Positions 30,685-39,981 of a DNA stretch of 55,575 nt are shown here, piece after piece. The position numbers were made by a program, and so were the translations under genes. The stretch lies in assembly GCA_946481275.1 (NCBI GenBank), contig CAMLMV010000042.1, forward strand, positions 1-55,575, given 5' to 3'. Source of the stretch: an uncultured Massilia sp. (GTDB taxonomy: Bacteria; Pseudomonadota; Gammaproteobacteria; Burkholderiales; Burkholderiaceae). The stretch's first letter is position 1. The number at the start of each line of letters is the position of its first letter. The notes below the pieces were generated by a model. The model was not told the origin of the DNA, searched no databases, and saw only the letters and a program-made list of their open reading frames with translations.

Positions 30685-31836
30685 GTGCTGCCCCGAGATC
30701 TGTCTGCCCACAGCCTGACCATCGACCGTCATCGTGCCGAGTTCGCCGACCGGCGCAATGAAGTACGCTTCATCCGTCACTTCCTGCCCGAGCGGAATGC
30801 CCAGCTGAAGGCCAGCCTGCTGTTCGCCGCCGTGTTCTACGTCGCGTTCGGGGCCACCGACTTCGCCACCCTGGGCGATACGGCCATCGCGTGGATGCTT
30901 GCCGGCCTGCGGGTCGGCGTGGCACTCGTCGGCCTGGGCTGCTTCGCGGCCGTCGTTCGCCGGCCCGGATCGGTGCGGGTGTCGATCGGCGCCGCGTGTA
31001 CGCTGCTCGTCGTCGCGCTGGCCGTGTTCATGGTCGTGTGCTGGTTCCAGCCGGAGGTGCTGGCGTGGAATGCGACGTCGCAGGCGCTGATCCTGATGGC
31101 GGTCTATGTCAACTTCCCGAACCGGTTCATCTACGCGGTGGCGATCGGCGTCGGTTCCAGCATCGTGTTCGCGGCCATGCTGGCCATCCAGGGCAACCTG
31201 CGGCCCGACGACCTGCTGACGCTCGTCCTGCTGCTCGTGATGGGCAATGCGCTGGGCTATATCGCGGCGCGCCGCTTCCACGTCGCGCAGCGCGAGCAGT
31301 TCCGCGCCTCGCTCCTGCTGCAGCAGCTGGCCGACCGCGATCCGCTGACGGGCTGCTACAACCGCCGCTTCCTGCAAAAAGGCCTGTTGACCGCGGAGCT
31401 GGAGCGCGCGCGCCGCTACGGCACGCCGCTGTCGGTCGTCCTGTGCGACATCGACCACTTCAAGCGCATCAACGACACCTACGGCCATGCGGCCGGCGAC
31501 CAGGTGCTGGCGGACTTCGCGGGCCTGCTGCTGACGCTCACGCGCGACACGGTCGACAGCGTGGTGCGCTACGGCGGCGAGGAATTCCTGCTCGTGCTGC
31601 CGCAGACGGACCTGGCCGGCGCGCACGCGCTGGCGGAACGCATCCGCGCGGCCTTCGCCGGCGCGCCCGGCGTGGCGGTGACGGCGACGGCCAGCTTCGG
31701 CATCGCGTCCGTGCCCGCGCAGGCGTCGGCGAAGCCGGCATCGTCCGAAGCGCTGATCGGCGCCGCCGACGCCCAGCTCTATGCCGCCAAGCGGGGCGGG
31801 CGCAATACCGTGTGCGGCACGCTCGCCGGACGGTGA
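30685..31836 (+). CDS. Membrane-bound diguanylate cyclase, GGDEF (383 aa)
   Basis: Makes the second messenger cyclic di-GMP from GTP. The N-terminal half has about six hydrophobic helices (from about residue 44 to 190) that form a membrane sensor of unknown ligand. The C-terminal GGDEF domain has DPLTGCYNRRFLQ, the metal-binding Asp in LCDIDHFKRINDTYGH, and an intact active site RYGGEEF. No RxxD inhibitory motif lies right before it. GTG 30685 is the first start of the frame, without a good ribosome binding site, so the true start is uncertain. It ends one base before the stop of the convergent DUF218 gene. Confidence 0.92.
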   Translation: MLPRDLSAHSLTIDRHRAEFADRRNEVRFIRHFLPERNAQLKASLLFAAVFYVAFGATDFATLGDTAIAWMLAGLRVGVALVGLGCFAAVVRRPGSVRVSIGAACTLLVVALAVFMVVCWFQPEVLAWNATSQALILMAVYVNFPNRFIYAVAIGVGSSIVFAAMLAIQGNLRPDDLLTLVLLLVMGNALGYIAARRFHVAQREQFRASLLLQQLADRDPLTGCYNRRFLQKGLLTAELERARRYGTPLSVVLCDIDHFKRINDTYGHAAGDQVLADFAGLLLTLTRDTVDSVVRYGGEEFLLVLPQTDLAGAHALAERIRAAFAGAPGVAVTATASFGIASVPAQASAKPASSEALIGAADAQLYAAKRGGRNTVCGTLAGR

Positions 31837-31837
31837 C

Positions 31838-32626
31838 TCACCGGCCGCCAGCCGCGCGCACGCGATACCAGACCAGGCCGATCCACTCGTACGTCGCATA
31901 CCACGAACGGCGCATGCCCTCTGCGCCGGGCACCCAGGCGTGGATCGACAGCGGCTGGCGGCCGAAGAACATCGTGGGCGCGCTGACGACGTCCAGCCCG
32001 GCGCGCTCGAACACGGCGCGTGCGCGCGGCATGTGCATGGCGTCGGTGACGAGGAGGATGCGTTTGACGCCGTCCGCGCGCAGGATGGCGGCGCTGAAGG
32101 CGGCGTTTTCCGCCGTGTCGCGCGAGCGTCCTTCGAGCCACTTCACCGGCACCCCGAAGTCTTCGCGCAGCGCGGCGGCCATCCCGTCGGCCTCGGCGTA
32201 GCTGCGGTCTCCCGCGTCGCCGCCGCCGCCGCTGACGAGGATCGGCAGCCCCGTCGCGCGCTGCAGGTGCGCCCCGTAGCGCAGGCGCGCCAGTGCGATG
32301 TAGTCGGGGATGTCGCGGTCCCCGTATTCGGGCGCGCGCCGTACGCGCCCCGCCGCCAGCACGACGATTGCCTGCGCGCCGGCGCGCTCCGGTGCCGTCA
32401 ACGGGGCCGTCATCGCCTCCAGCGGCGCGACGAGGAGCCGCGCGCCGCCGATCGTCGACAGGAACGCCAGCAGCGCGAGCCCGGTGCCGGCGACGATGCG
32501 CCCGGCACGCGGCCGGCGGCGCCACAGTACGAGGCCGATGGCGATGACGAGGAACAGGCTGGCGGGAGGGAGGATCAGGCCGCGCGGGATCAGGTTGACG
32601 ACGTCGATCAGCGGTGCAAAGGTCAT
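31838..32626 (-). CDS. YdcF/ElyC-family (DUF218) membrane-associated protein (262 aa)
   Basis: Two N-terminal hydrophobic helices (about residues 12-34 and 42-62) followed by a periplasmic or cytoplasmic DUF218 domain. Family motifs: AIVVLAAGR, ILVSGGGGD, then SRDTAENA and LLVTDAMHMPRARAVF. ElyC and SanA of this family act in cell-envelope integrity; the enzymatic activity is unproven. I chose ATG 32626 because the frame upstream adds only a basic, low-complexity stretch. It lies 69 bases after the GH-A glycosidase gene on the same strand and could be read from the same transcript. Confidence 0.85.
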   Translation of the reverse strand: MTFAPLIDVVNLIPRGLILPPASLFLVIAIGLVLWRRRPRAGRIVAGTGLALLAFLSTIGGARLLVAPLEAMTAPLTAPERAGAQAIVVLAAGRVRRAPEYGDRDIPDYIALARLRYGAHLQRATGLPILVSGGGGDAGDRSYAEADGMAAALREDFGVPVKWLEGRSRDTAENAAFSAAILRADGVKRILLVTDAMHMPRARAVFERAGLDVVSAPTMFFGRQPLSIHAWVPGAEGMRRSWYATYEWIGLVWYRVRAAGGR

Positions 32627-32695
32627 GGATCGTGGGCGTAGTGGTGGCGCCCGGAGTAGACCGCAGCCGGGGCGCCGCGTCAAGTTCTTCGACAG

Positions 32696-33880
32696 TCAGG
32701 CCTGCATGGCGCCGGTCCGTCCGTCCCAGGCCGCGATCAGATCCCGGTATGCCGTCCCGACCGGCCGGATGCGCCGTTCGAGGTCGTACAGCCCGCGCGG
32801 ATTGATGATGCCGCAGGCGTCGCGCAGCTCGATGTGCCAGTCGACCTGGTCGGTCAGCGAATACCAGGTGAAGCCGACGACGGGCACGCCGCTGCGCATC
32901 AGGCCGCGCACGTGGGCCCACTGGCAGCGCAGCCACTCGCGGGCTTCGTCGCCGTGTGGGCCCTGGTCGAGGTTCGTCTCCGTGTGCATCAGCGGCAGGC
33001 CGTAGCGCGCCGCGTACTCGCGCGCGATCATCGCGTAGCCGAGCGTTTCGCCAGCGTCGCGCGCCGTGCCGTCCGGGTCGACGTCGTGCTCGTTCGTCAT
33101 GTAGTAGTCGCTGCCGAGGATGCAGTGGTGGCGCAGCGCGTGTTCTTCGAAGAACCGGCACTCGTCCGGCGTCATGCCGTGCGCCAGCACGAATTCGCGC
33201 TGCATGGGGTCGAGCGGACGGCCGTAGTTGAAGTCGAGCGACAGGAAGCGCAGCTGGTTGCGCCGTTCGGCCTCGGCGACGGCGTCGGGATGCGTCGCGT
33301 GGAAGTATTCGCTCGATTCGCTCTGGATGAACACGGCGTCCGCACGCAGCTTCACGATCTCGTGCATCGCCAGCACGTTGGCGCGGGCCAGGTGCTTCAG
33401 CGCCGTCACGTACGAGCGGAAGTCGCGGGCCTGCTCGTTCCACCAGCCGAACAGGGCGGAGAACTTCGCGCACACGTACATCTCGTTGACGGGCGTGTAC
33501 AAACGGATCCACGGATAGCGCGTCGCGAAAGCCCGGGCGTAATCCTGGAACAGCGCGGGGAAATCGGGGTTCTGGAAATTGCCGACCCAGTCCGGCACGC
33601 AGAAGTGGCACAGGTCCGCGACAGGGTCGATGCCGCGCCGCTGGAGTGCCCCGAACGCCAGGTCCGCGAACTCCCAGTCGTAACGGTCCGGCCCCAGCCA
33701 CGTGCGGTGCAGCGGCACGCCGTAGCGCAAGGTGCGGATCCCAAGGTGCTTCACGCAGTCGAAGTCGGTCTGCCATTGCCGGTAATGGCCGCATTCTTCC
33801 ATCTGGTCGCGGCGGATGCGGCCAATCCCTATGGTCGGCGCGCTGTTCTCGATCCCGGTGGCGAACATGAACGGCAGCAT
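32696..33880 (-). CDS. Clan GH-A glycoside hydrolase, GH1-like (394 aa)
   Basis: A beta/alpha-barrel glycosidase related to family GH1 beta-glycosidases. The acid/base Glu is expected in TPVNEM (N132-E133) and the nucleophile Glu in MHTETN (E301), the positions of TxNEP and xTENG in GH1. Both motifs diverge from the GH1 consensus and the protein is shorter than usual (about 450), so the family assignment is loose and the substrate unknown. There is no signal peptide, so it acts in the cytoplasm. Its ATG directly follows the stop of the preceding FMN dehydrogenase gene. It is the last gene of the seven-gene oxidoreductase operon. Confidence 0.8.
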   Translation of the reverse strand: MLPFMFATGIENSAPTIGIGRIRRDQMEECGHYRQWQTDFDCVKHLGIRTLRYGVPLHRTWLGPDRYDWEFADLAFGALQRRGIDPVADLCHFCVPDWVGNFQNPDFPALFQDYARAFATRYPWIRLYTPVNEMYVCAKFSALFGWWNEQARDFRSYVTALKHLARANVLAMHEIVKLRADAVFIQSESSEYFHATHPDAVAEAERRNQLRFLSLDFNYGRPLDPMQREFVLAHGMTPDECRFFEEHALRHHCILGSDYYMTNEHDVDPDGTARDAGETLGYAMIAREYAARYGLPLMHTETNLDQGPHGDEAREWLRCQWAHVRGLMRSGVPVVGFTWYSLTDQVDWHIELRDACGIINPRGLYDLERRIRPVGTAYRDLIAAWDGRTGAMQA

Positions 33881-35038
33881 TCAACGCCTCCCCAGCGGCG
33901 GTTGCGCGGTGACGACGCCGGGTTCGATCCGGTGCAGGTTGTCGAGGCCCGTGAGCAGCATGCAGTCCTGCAGTTCCTGCTCCAGCAGGGTGAGGGCGCA
34001 CGTGACGCCTTCACGCCCGCGCGCGGCCAGGCCGTACAGCCACGCGCGCCCGGACAGGCACGCATGGGCGCCGAGGCCGATCGCCTTGACGATGTCGCCG
34101 CCCGTGCGGATGCCGCCGTCGAACAGCACCTCGATGCGGTCGCCGACGGCATCGGCGATTTCGGGCAGCACGGAGATCGACGACGGCGCGCCGTCCAGCT
34201 GGCGTCCGCCGTGGTTCGATACGATGATGGCGTCCGCGCCGACGTCGATGGCCGTCCTCGCATCGTCCGGATTCATCACGCCTTTCAAAATCAGCTTGCG
34301 CTGCCACCGTGCGCGCACCCAGCGCGCCGTGTTCACGTCGAACGAGGCGTCGAACTGTTCCTCGATCCATTTCGACAGCGAGCCGATCGAGCCGGCCTCC
34401 TTGATCTCGTGCTCGAAATTGCCGAACGTATGGCGCTTGCTGCCCGCCATGTTCGCGAGCCAGCGCGGGTGGCCCACCATCTGCAGGATGTTCGCCGGCG
34501 TCAGCCGCGGCGGCACCGCGAGCCCGTGCTTTTCGTCGGCCCAGCGCTTGCCCTGCGTGTGCAGGTCGATCGTCAGCACGAGGGCCGAGCAGTTCGCGTC
34601 GTGGGCGCGGCGCATCAGGCTCTCGTTGACCTTGTGGTCTTTCATGAGGTACAGCTGGAACCAGAACGGTCGATGGATCGCATCCGCCACGTCCTCGATG
34701 GAATTGATGGAGCACGTCGACAGGCAGAACGGCACGCCGAAGTCCACCGCCGCGCGCGCCGCCTCGCATTCGCCGTTGGCCCACGCGAGGCCCGCGAGAC
34801 CCGTCGGGCCGAGGGCGAGGGGGATACGGGCCGGGTCGCCCGCCATCGTGACGCCCGTGTCGCGGCGCGAGACGTCGCGCAGGCTGTGCTGGCGCAGGGC
34901 CAGCGCCCGCATGTCGTCCAGGTTGCGCTGCACGGTCAGCTGCTGTTCGCTGCCGCCGTGGATGTAGTCGAACACGACCCCCGGCAGGCGTTCCCGCGCG
35001 AGGCATTCGAGGTCGAAGATGCTGGCCACCTTGCTCAT
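33881..35038 (-). CDS. FMN-dependent alpha-hydroxy-acid dehydrogenase, LldD family (385 aa)
   Basis: Oxidises an L-2-hydroxy acid such as lactate or a related acid to the 2-keto acid. The family signature SNHGGRQLDG includes the catalytic His and the Arg/Asp pair, preceded by LILKGVMNPDDARTA with the FMN-binding Lys. Also visible are FDYIHGG near the N-terminus and FDGGIRTGGDIVKAI for FMN phosphate binding. Length is normal. ATG 35038 follows AGAGGG at eight bases. A second ATG a few bases upstream is out of frame and stops at once. It lies 12 bases after the GMC gene. The substrate is not predictable. Confidence 0.93.
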   Translation of the reverse strand: MSKVASIFDLECLARERLPGVVFDYIHGGSEQQLTVQRNLDDMRALALRQHSLRDVSRRDTGVTMAGDPARIPLALGPTGLAGLAWANGECEAARAAVDFGVPFCLSTCSINSIEDVADAIHRPFWFQLYLMKDHKVNESLMRRAHDANCSALVLTIDLHTQGKRWADEKHGLAVPPRLTPANILQMVGHPRWLANMAGSKRHTFGNFEHEIKEAGSIGSLSKWIEEQFDASFDVNTARWVRARWQRKLILKGVMNPDDARTAIDVGADAIIVSNHGGRQLDGAPSSISVLPEIADAVGDRIEVLFDGGIRTGGDIVKAIGLGAHACLSGRAWLYGLAARGREGVTCALTLLEQELQDCMLLTGLDNLHRIEPGVVTAQPPLGRR

Positions 35039-35050
35039 GTCATGGTCCCT

Positions 35051-36679
35051 CTACAGATCGCCCCGCGCCGCGAGTGCCCGGATGCGCGCGCCCATGCGGC
35101 AGGCGAGGGCCTGGATCGTCAGCGACGGATTCACGCCGCCCGCCGTCGGGAACAGCGAGCCGTCGCAGATCCACAGGTTGCGCACGTCCCAGCTGCGGCC
35201 GTCCGCGTCGACGACGCTCGTGGCGCGGTCGCTGCCCATCCGGCAGGTGCCGAGGATGTGGCTCGTGTCGTCGCTCGTCCAGATGCTGCCGCCGCCGGCC
35301 GCCGCCAGCATCCCGCCCATGAAGCGGCGCGCGTGGTCCTGCATGCGGCGGTCGTTGTCGGAGTATTCGAACGTCACGTGGGCGACGGGCAGGCCGTGGC
35401 GGTCGCGCACGTCCGCGAGCGCCACGCGGTTGCAGGCGCGCGGCTCCGTCTCGGCGACGGCGACGAGGCCTGCCATGTGGTTGTAGTCCGCCATCTCGCG
35501 CCGCAGCGCCATGCCCCACAGGCGGCGTTCCGTGACGAGCAGCTGGGCCCACGCGCGCGGCAGCGGGCCCTGGCTCATGAAGGCGTAGCCGCCGTGGAAG
35601 TCCTTGCCCGTGTCCGTGTAATTCCAGTGCTCGCACACGGCCATGTTGGGCGGGCCCTTGTACCAGCGGATTTCTTCGTCGAAGCGGGCCCAGACGCCGG
35701 GGCCGGCATGCGTCGTCAAATGCGTGCCGACGAGCCCCGAGCTGTTCGCGAGGCCCTGCGGGAAGCGGCCGCACGCGGAGTTCAGCAGCAGGCGCGGCGT
35801 CTCGATCGCATAGCCCGAGACGACCACGTTGCGCGCGCGCTGGAAGCGCCATGCGTCGTTGCGCCGATAGTGCACGCCCGTCGCGCGGCCGTCGGCACCG
35901 AGTTCGATGCGGCCGGCCATCGCGAGGTCGCGCACCTCCGCGCCCGCCGCCAGCGCGCGCGGGATCCACACGATCAGCGCGCTCTGCTTGGCATTCGTCG
36001 CGCAGCCGAAATTGCAGAAGCCCCGGTACACGCACGGCGGCGATTTCCCACGCGGTGCGGACACGGTTGCCAGCGGCACGGATGACCACTTGATGCCCAT
36101 CCGCTGGGCGCCGCGCGCGAGCACGAGGCCGGCCGCGTTCATCTCGTGCTCGCGGTACGGGTAGCGCCGGCGCGGCGGTCCCCATGGATAGTTGATCGGC
36201 CCCGATACGGCCAATGCCCGTTCCGCCTCGTCGTAATAGGGCGCCAGTTCGTCGTAGGTGATGGGCCAGTCGAAGCCGTAGCCCAGCCGGCTGCGCGACT
36301 GGAACCACTCGGGGCGGAAGCGCAGCGAGATCATGCTGAAGTGGACGGTCGATCCGCCCACGCCCCAGCCCGAGTTGTTGCCGCCGAGGGCCAGCGCATC
36401 GGCGCCGCCGGACAGGCGCTCTTCCAGCCAGTACAGCTGCTGCTGCGCTTCCTCGTCCGACGCGAAATCCTCCAGCGGCCGCCAGAACGGGCCCGCTTCC
36501 AGCACGACGACGGAAAAGCCGGCCTCCGCCAGCTTGCACGCGAGCGTGGCGCCGCCCGCGCCCGCGCCGACGATGGCGAAGTCGACGGCGTCATCGTCAC
36601 CGTATTCGCGCATCGTCACCCAGCCGCCGCGTTCGAACACGTCGGGGGCGCGGCCGCGGCCTGTCCGTGGCGCGATCAC
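35051..36679 (-). CDS. GMC-family FAD oxidoreductase, gluconate-2-dehydrogenase-like large subunit (542 aa)
   Basis: FAD enzyme oxidising an alcohol group, probably of a sugar or sugar acid. The dinucleotide-binding motif is VGAGAGGATLACKLAEAG (about residues 37-54), with GGSTVHFS further on and the C-terminal GMC region HILGTCRMG and DGSLFPTAGGVNPSLTI; the His/Asn pair of GMC catalysis falls in this last part. GTG 36679 overlaps the small-subunit stop (GTGA) and follows AGGAGG. The N-terminus has no Tat or Sec signal, whereas gluconate 2-dehydrogenase is normally periplasmic. Partner subunit 3 is encoded directly upstream; a cytochrome c subunit is missing. Confidence 0.9.
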   Translation of the reverse strand: MIAPRTGRGRAPDVFERGGWVTMREYGDDDAVDFAIVGAGAGGATLACKLAEAGFSVVVLEAGPFWRPLEDFASDEEAQQQLYWLEERLSGGADALALGGNNSGWGVGGSTVHFSMISLRFRPEWFQSRSRLGYGFDWPITYDELAPYYDEAERALAVSGPINYPWGPPRRRYPYREHEMNAAGLVLARGAQRMGIKWSSVPLATVSAPRGKSPPCVYRGFCNFGCATNAKQSALIVWIPRALAAGAEVRDLAMAGRIELGADGRATGVHYRRNDAWRFQRARNVVVSGYAIETPRLLLNSACGRFPQGLANSSGLVGTHLTTHAGPGVWARFDEEIRWYKGPPNMAVCEHWNYTDTGKDFHGGYAFMSQGPLPRAWAQLLVTERRLWGMALRREMADYNHMAGLVAVAETEPRACNRVALADVRDRHGLPVAHVTFEYSDNDRRMQDHARRFMGGMLAAAGGGSIWTSDDTSHILGTCRMGSDRATSVVDADGRSWDVRNLWICDGSLFPTAGGVNPSLTIQALACRMGARIRALAARGDL

Positions 36680-37287
36680 CGCGCCTCCTTCGCTTCCCAC
36701 GGGTCGCGGCTGTCGAACCCAAGGCGGACGTAGCCCCGCGGGTTCGCCGGCCCGCCGAAGCCGATCTCGTTCCAGGCGAGGGGATGCGCGTAATAGATGC
36801 CGGCCGCCGTCTTGAGCAGGTGGTGGATGAAGAAGCGTTGCGCATCGAGACCCTGCCAGCGGGGCGACGCCGCCCGGCCGCCTTCCAGGGCGCCCAGGAC
36901 GGCGTCCTGCGCGTCCGCACCCAGCCGGGCGAATGGCCGGCCGTACAGCCGGCGCGCCTCGTCGTCGACGGCGGCCAGGCCCTGGCGCCAGGCGGCGCGC
37001 AGCGGGGGCATGTCGGGATGGCGGTAGCCTTCGCCGCGGTCGTCGTGCAGCATGGCGTCGATCCATGGCGTGATCGGGATGGGAGACGCCCGGTCGGGCT
37101 GGGGCAGCAGGCGCGCGTTGATCGCGTCCAGCACGTCCCACTCGTCCTGGGTCAGCCAGCGGCGGGGCGGGACGTCGTCCAGACGCGAAGCCAGCGTTTT
37201 GCGGGTGATGGCGTCGAACGACGGGCTGTCCCATTTGGCCAGGACGTCATAACCGGGAAAGCGCGGTGTGGGACTGTCGTCGTTCAT
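36676..37287 (-). CDS. Gluconate 2-dehydrogenase subunit 3-like protein (203 aa)
   Basis: Small partner of GMC-type dehydrogenases. It shows LTQDEWDVLDAINARLLPQ and the C-terminal pattern HHLLKTAAGIYYAHPLAWNEIGFGGPANPRGY typical of the family (motif spans about residues 155-186). Subunit 3 proteins usually carry a Tat signal that exports the flavoprotein with them; here the N-terminus (MNDDSPTPRFPGYDVL) has none, suggesting a cytoplasmic complex. It overlaps the membrane-protein gene by four bases upstream and the GMC gene by four downstream. Confidence 0.87.
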   Translation of the reverse strand: MNDDSPTPRFPGYDVLAKWDSPSFDAITRKTLASRLDDVPPRRWLTQDEWDVLDAINARLLPQPDRASPIPITPWIDAMLHDDRGEGYRHPDMPPLRAAWRQGLAAVDDEARRLYGRPFARLGADAQDAVLGALEGGRAASPRWQGLDAQRFFIHHLLKTAAGIYYAHPLAWNEIGFGGPANPRGYVRLGFDSRDPWEAKEAR

Positions 37288-38177
37288 GGCCGCTCCTGCC
37301 CTGCACGCAGTGCCAGCGCGGCGCGGCCGGCCAGAGCGAGTGCGGAAAAGCTGGGCGGTGCCGGCAGCGGCGGGCCGGCGAGCACGTTCTGGCTCCAGTT
37401 GCGCCAGCCGCCCATCTGGCGTGCGATGCCGCGGGCGTGGAAGGCCGTTCCCAGCACGCCCAGCCACGTGCAGGCCCTGAGCAGCGCATTCGTCAGCGGA
37501 CGCGGCCCCGGCCTGCCGGGGAGCGCCGCGGCGGCCAGCAGCGCGGCCGCCGCGGGCGGCACGCTGACGGGCAGCCACATCGCGGGATGCTGGAAGGCGC
37601 CCCGGAAGTGCAGCAGGGCCGCTTCCGCGCTCGTGCCGGCCAGGCCGAACGCGGCCAGGCCGCACAGGGCGCGGCCGGACGGCAGCCCGGCCAGGGTGGG
37701 TGCTCCGGCAGCGACGGGACGGGCGGCGAGGCCCAGCACGCCGGCCAGCGTGAGCGCGGCCGGTGCGCCGAGCGGCGCCGCATAGAACAGGTTCGCCCAC
37801 GACAGGCCGCCGGGCCGGCGCAGCACGTTGTAGGCGTGGAAGCCGAGACCCGCCGTGCCGACGGCGCAGGCGGCCGCATATGGCGCGGCGGAGGACCTCG
37901 CGCGCAGCGCACAGGCCAGCACGACAGCCGCGCTGGCGAGCGGCGCGAACATGCCGGGGTTCTCGAAACCGCCGCGGTAGTGTTCCAGCGCGCTGTCGCC
38001 CAGCACGGATGCGGCCAGCAGCGCGGCGCCCTGGTACAGCCGGTGGGCAGGAGCGGGAACGGGACGCGGCGCCGGTGCTTTCCGTTGCAGCAGCAAGGCG
38101 CCCAGCGCCAGGCCGAGGGTGGCGGCGCCGAGCGCACGCGCCGTGGGGCGCGCGGGGGCGGGCGCCGCCGTGTTCAC
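37284..38177 (-). CDS. Membrane protein with two internal repeats and paired histidines, function unknown (297 aa)
   Basis: I do not recognise a named family. The protein is highly Ala/Leu-rich with about seven to eight hydrophobic segments. It consists of two similar halves. Half one has EHYRGGFENPGM (65-76) and FHAYNVLRRPGG (113-124); half two has LHFRGAFQHPAM (189-200) and FHARGIARQMGG (246-257), each followed by an aromatic W-x-N element. The repeated H66/H190 and H114/H247 could bind heme or metal. GTG 38177 overlaps the ThDP-enzyme stop and follows AGGA. Placed between redox genes and next to a dehydrogenase lacking its cytochrome, it may be the membrane electron acceptor; this is inference. 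Confidence 0.75.
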   Translation of the reverse strand: MNTAAPAPARPTARALGAATLGLALGALLLQRKAPAPRPVPAPAHRLYQGAALLAASVLGDSALEHYRGGFENPGMFAPLASAAVVLACALRARSSAAPYAAACAVGTAGLGFHAYNVLRRPGGLSWANLFYAAPLGAPAALTLAGVLGLAARPVAAGAPTLAGLPSGRALCGLAAFGLAGTSAEAALLHFRGAFQHPAMWLPVSVPPAAAALLAAAALPGRPGPRPLTNALLRACTWLGVLGTAFHARGIARQMGGWRNWSQNVLAGPPLPAPPSFSALALAGRAALALRAGQERP

Positions 38178-39961
38178 TTCCTGTCTCCGGGCAGGATGGT
38201 GCTGAGCACCTGCTTCGCCACGCCGGCCAGCATCGACCCTTCGCTCGGGTCGCCCTTGGCAATCGTGGTCATGAAGTGCCTGGCCTGCTCCAGCGTGATG
38301 TGCGAGGGCAGCGGCGGCACTTCCGGATCCGTCTTGAATTCGAGGACGACGGGGCGGTCGGCCGCCAGCGCTTCGCGCCACGCTTCGCCGACCTTGTCCG
38401 GATCGTTGCAGAAGATGCCTTTCAGGCCGATCAATTCGCCGAAGCGGTGATAGGGCACGTCCGGGATCTGCTGCGTCGCTTCGAACTTCGGATTACCTTC
38501 CATGACGCGCTGTTCCCACGTGACCTGGTTCAGGTCCTGGTTGTTGAAGACGCACACGATCCAGCGCGGGTCCTTCCACCGCTTCCAGTACTTGGCCACG
38601 GTGATCAGCTCGGCCATGTTATTCATCTGCATGGCGCCGTCGCCCACGAGGGCGATGACGGGGCGGTCCGGATGCGCGAACTTCGCGGCGATCGCATACG
38701 GCACGGCCGCACCCATCGACGCGAGGCCGCCGGACAGCGAATACATCTGGCCGCGCTGCACCTTGAGGTCGCGCGCATACCAGTTGGCGCAGGAGCCGGA
38801 GTCGCTCGTGACGATCGCGTCGCGCGCCAGCAGCGGCGACAGTTCGTAGCACACGCGCTGCGGATTGATCGGGTTCGCGGAGGCGAGCGCCCGTTCTTCC
38901 AGCGTCTTGTACGATTCGCGCACTTCCTTTTCGATCTTCGCGCGCCAGTCCGTGTCGGTCTTTTCCTTCAGCAGCGGCAGCAGCAAACGCAGGGTCTCGG
39001 CGCTGTCGCCGTGCAGGTTGACCTCGGCCGGGAAGCGCACGCTCAGCATCGTCGGATCGATGTCGATCTGCACCGCGCGCGCCTTGCCTTCCTTCGGCAG
39101 GAATTCCGCGTACGGGAAGCCCGTGCCGACCAGCAGCAGGGTGTCGCAATCGCTCATCAGCTCCCAGCTCGCCTTCGTGCCGAGGATGCCGATCGAGCCG
39201 GTCACCCACGGCAGGTGGTCGGGCAGGGCGGCCTTGCCCAGCAGCGCTTTCGCGCATCCGGCCTTCAGGCGCTCGGCCACGGCAATGACTTCGTCGGTCG
39301 CCTGCAGCGCGCCGGCGCCGACGAGGATCGCCACCTTGCTGCCCGCGTTCAGCACGTCGGCCGCGCGCTGCAGGTCGGCCTCGTACGGGACGACGCGCGG
39401 CTTCGTGTAGCCGATGCCGGAGAACACGGAGCCGTGCTTGCGCGGCGGGTCTTCGTACGGTTTGTCCTGCAGGTCGTTCGGCAGCACAAGGACGCTGACG
39501 CCGTTGCGGCCCAGCGCCGTGCGCATCGCGCGGTCGAGCAGGTGGCGCACCTGCGACGGCTGGCTCGCCTCGTACACATAATCCGCCACGTCCTGGAACA
39601 GGCGCTCCAGGTTCAGCTCCTGCTGGTAGTGCGCGCCGCGCGCCGTCGTCGGCGCCTGGCCGCAGATCGCGAGCACGGGCACGTGGTCGCATTTGGCGTC
39701 GTACAGGCCCGTCACGAGGTGGGCCGCGCCGGGGCCGCCCGTCGACAGGCACACGCCCGGCTCGCCCGTGAACTTGGCGTGGGCGGCGGCCATGAACGCG
39801 GCCATTTCCTCGTGCCGCACCTGGATGAACTGGATCTTGCCTTCGGCGCGGTCCAGCGCGCCCAGCACGCCGTTGATGCCGTCGCCGGGATAGCCGAAGA
39901 TGGTCCGGACGCCCCATTCATACAGGCGTTCGACGAAGAAGTCGCCTACGGATTTGCTCAT
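38174..39961 (-). CDS. Thiamine-diphosphate enzyme, pyruvate oxidase-like (595 aa)
   Basis: Member of the pyruvate oxidase/acetolactate synthase superfamily, closest in feel to PoxB and YdaP. The N-terminal domain has GYPGDGINGVLGAL and the catalytic Glu51 in RHEEMAAF; the middle domain (about 190-330) is of the FAD-binding type; the C-terminal domain carries the ThDP motif beginning VGDGAMQMNN and ending in FNNQDL. It probably decarboxylates a 2-keto acid, possibly oxidatively with electrons going to quinone or another carrier. There is no clear PoxB-type membrane-binding C-terminal helix. ATG 39961 follows GAGGA; 20 bases after the SDR stop. Confidence 0.88.
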   Translation of the reverse strand: MSKSVGDFFVERLYEWGVRTIFGYPGDGINGVLGALDRAEGKIQFIQVRHEEMAAFMAAAHAKFTGEPGVCLSTGGPGAAHLVTGLYDAKCDHVPVLAICGQAPTTARGAHYQQELNLERLFQDVADYVYEASQPSQVRHLLDRAMRTALGRNGVSVLVLPNDLQDKPYEDPPRKHGSVFSGIGYTKPRVVPYEADLQRAADVLNAGSKVAILVGAGALQATDEVIAVAERLKAGCAKALLGKAALPDHLPWVTGSIGILGTKASWELMSDCDTLLLVGTGFPYAEFLPKEGKARAVQIDIDPTMLSVRFPAEVNLHGDSAETLRLLLPLLKEKTDTDWRAKIEKEVRESYKTLEERALASANPINPQRVCYELSPLLARDAIVTSDSGSCANWYARDLKVQRGQMYSLSGGLASMGAAVPYAIAAKFAHPDRPVIALVGDGAMQMNNMAELITVAKYWKRWKDPRWIVCVFNNQDLNQVTWEQRVMEGNPKFEATQQIPDVPYHRFGELIGLKGIFCNDPDKVGEAWREALAADRPVVLEFKTDPEVPPLPSHITLEQARHFMTTIAKGDPSEGSMLAGVAKQVLSTILPGDRK

Positions 39962-39981
39962 GTCGTGTCCTCGTTAAGTGT

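Noticed and set aside
27600..30700. Mobile element carrying the defence pair
   Set aside because: No integrase, transposase, flanking direct repeats or tRNA gene is visible around the pair, so only composition argues for transfer.
35039..35044. Upstream ATG before the FMN dehydrogenase start as a regulatory mini-frame
   Set aside because: It reads ATG ACA TGA and is explained by chance near the ribosome binding site; nothing suggests attenuation.
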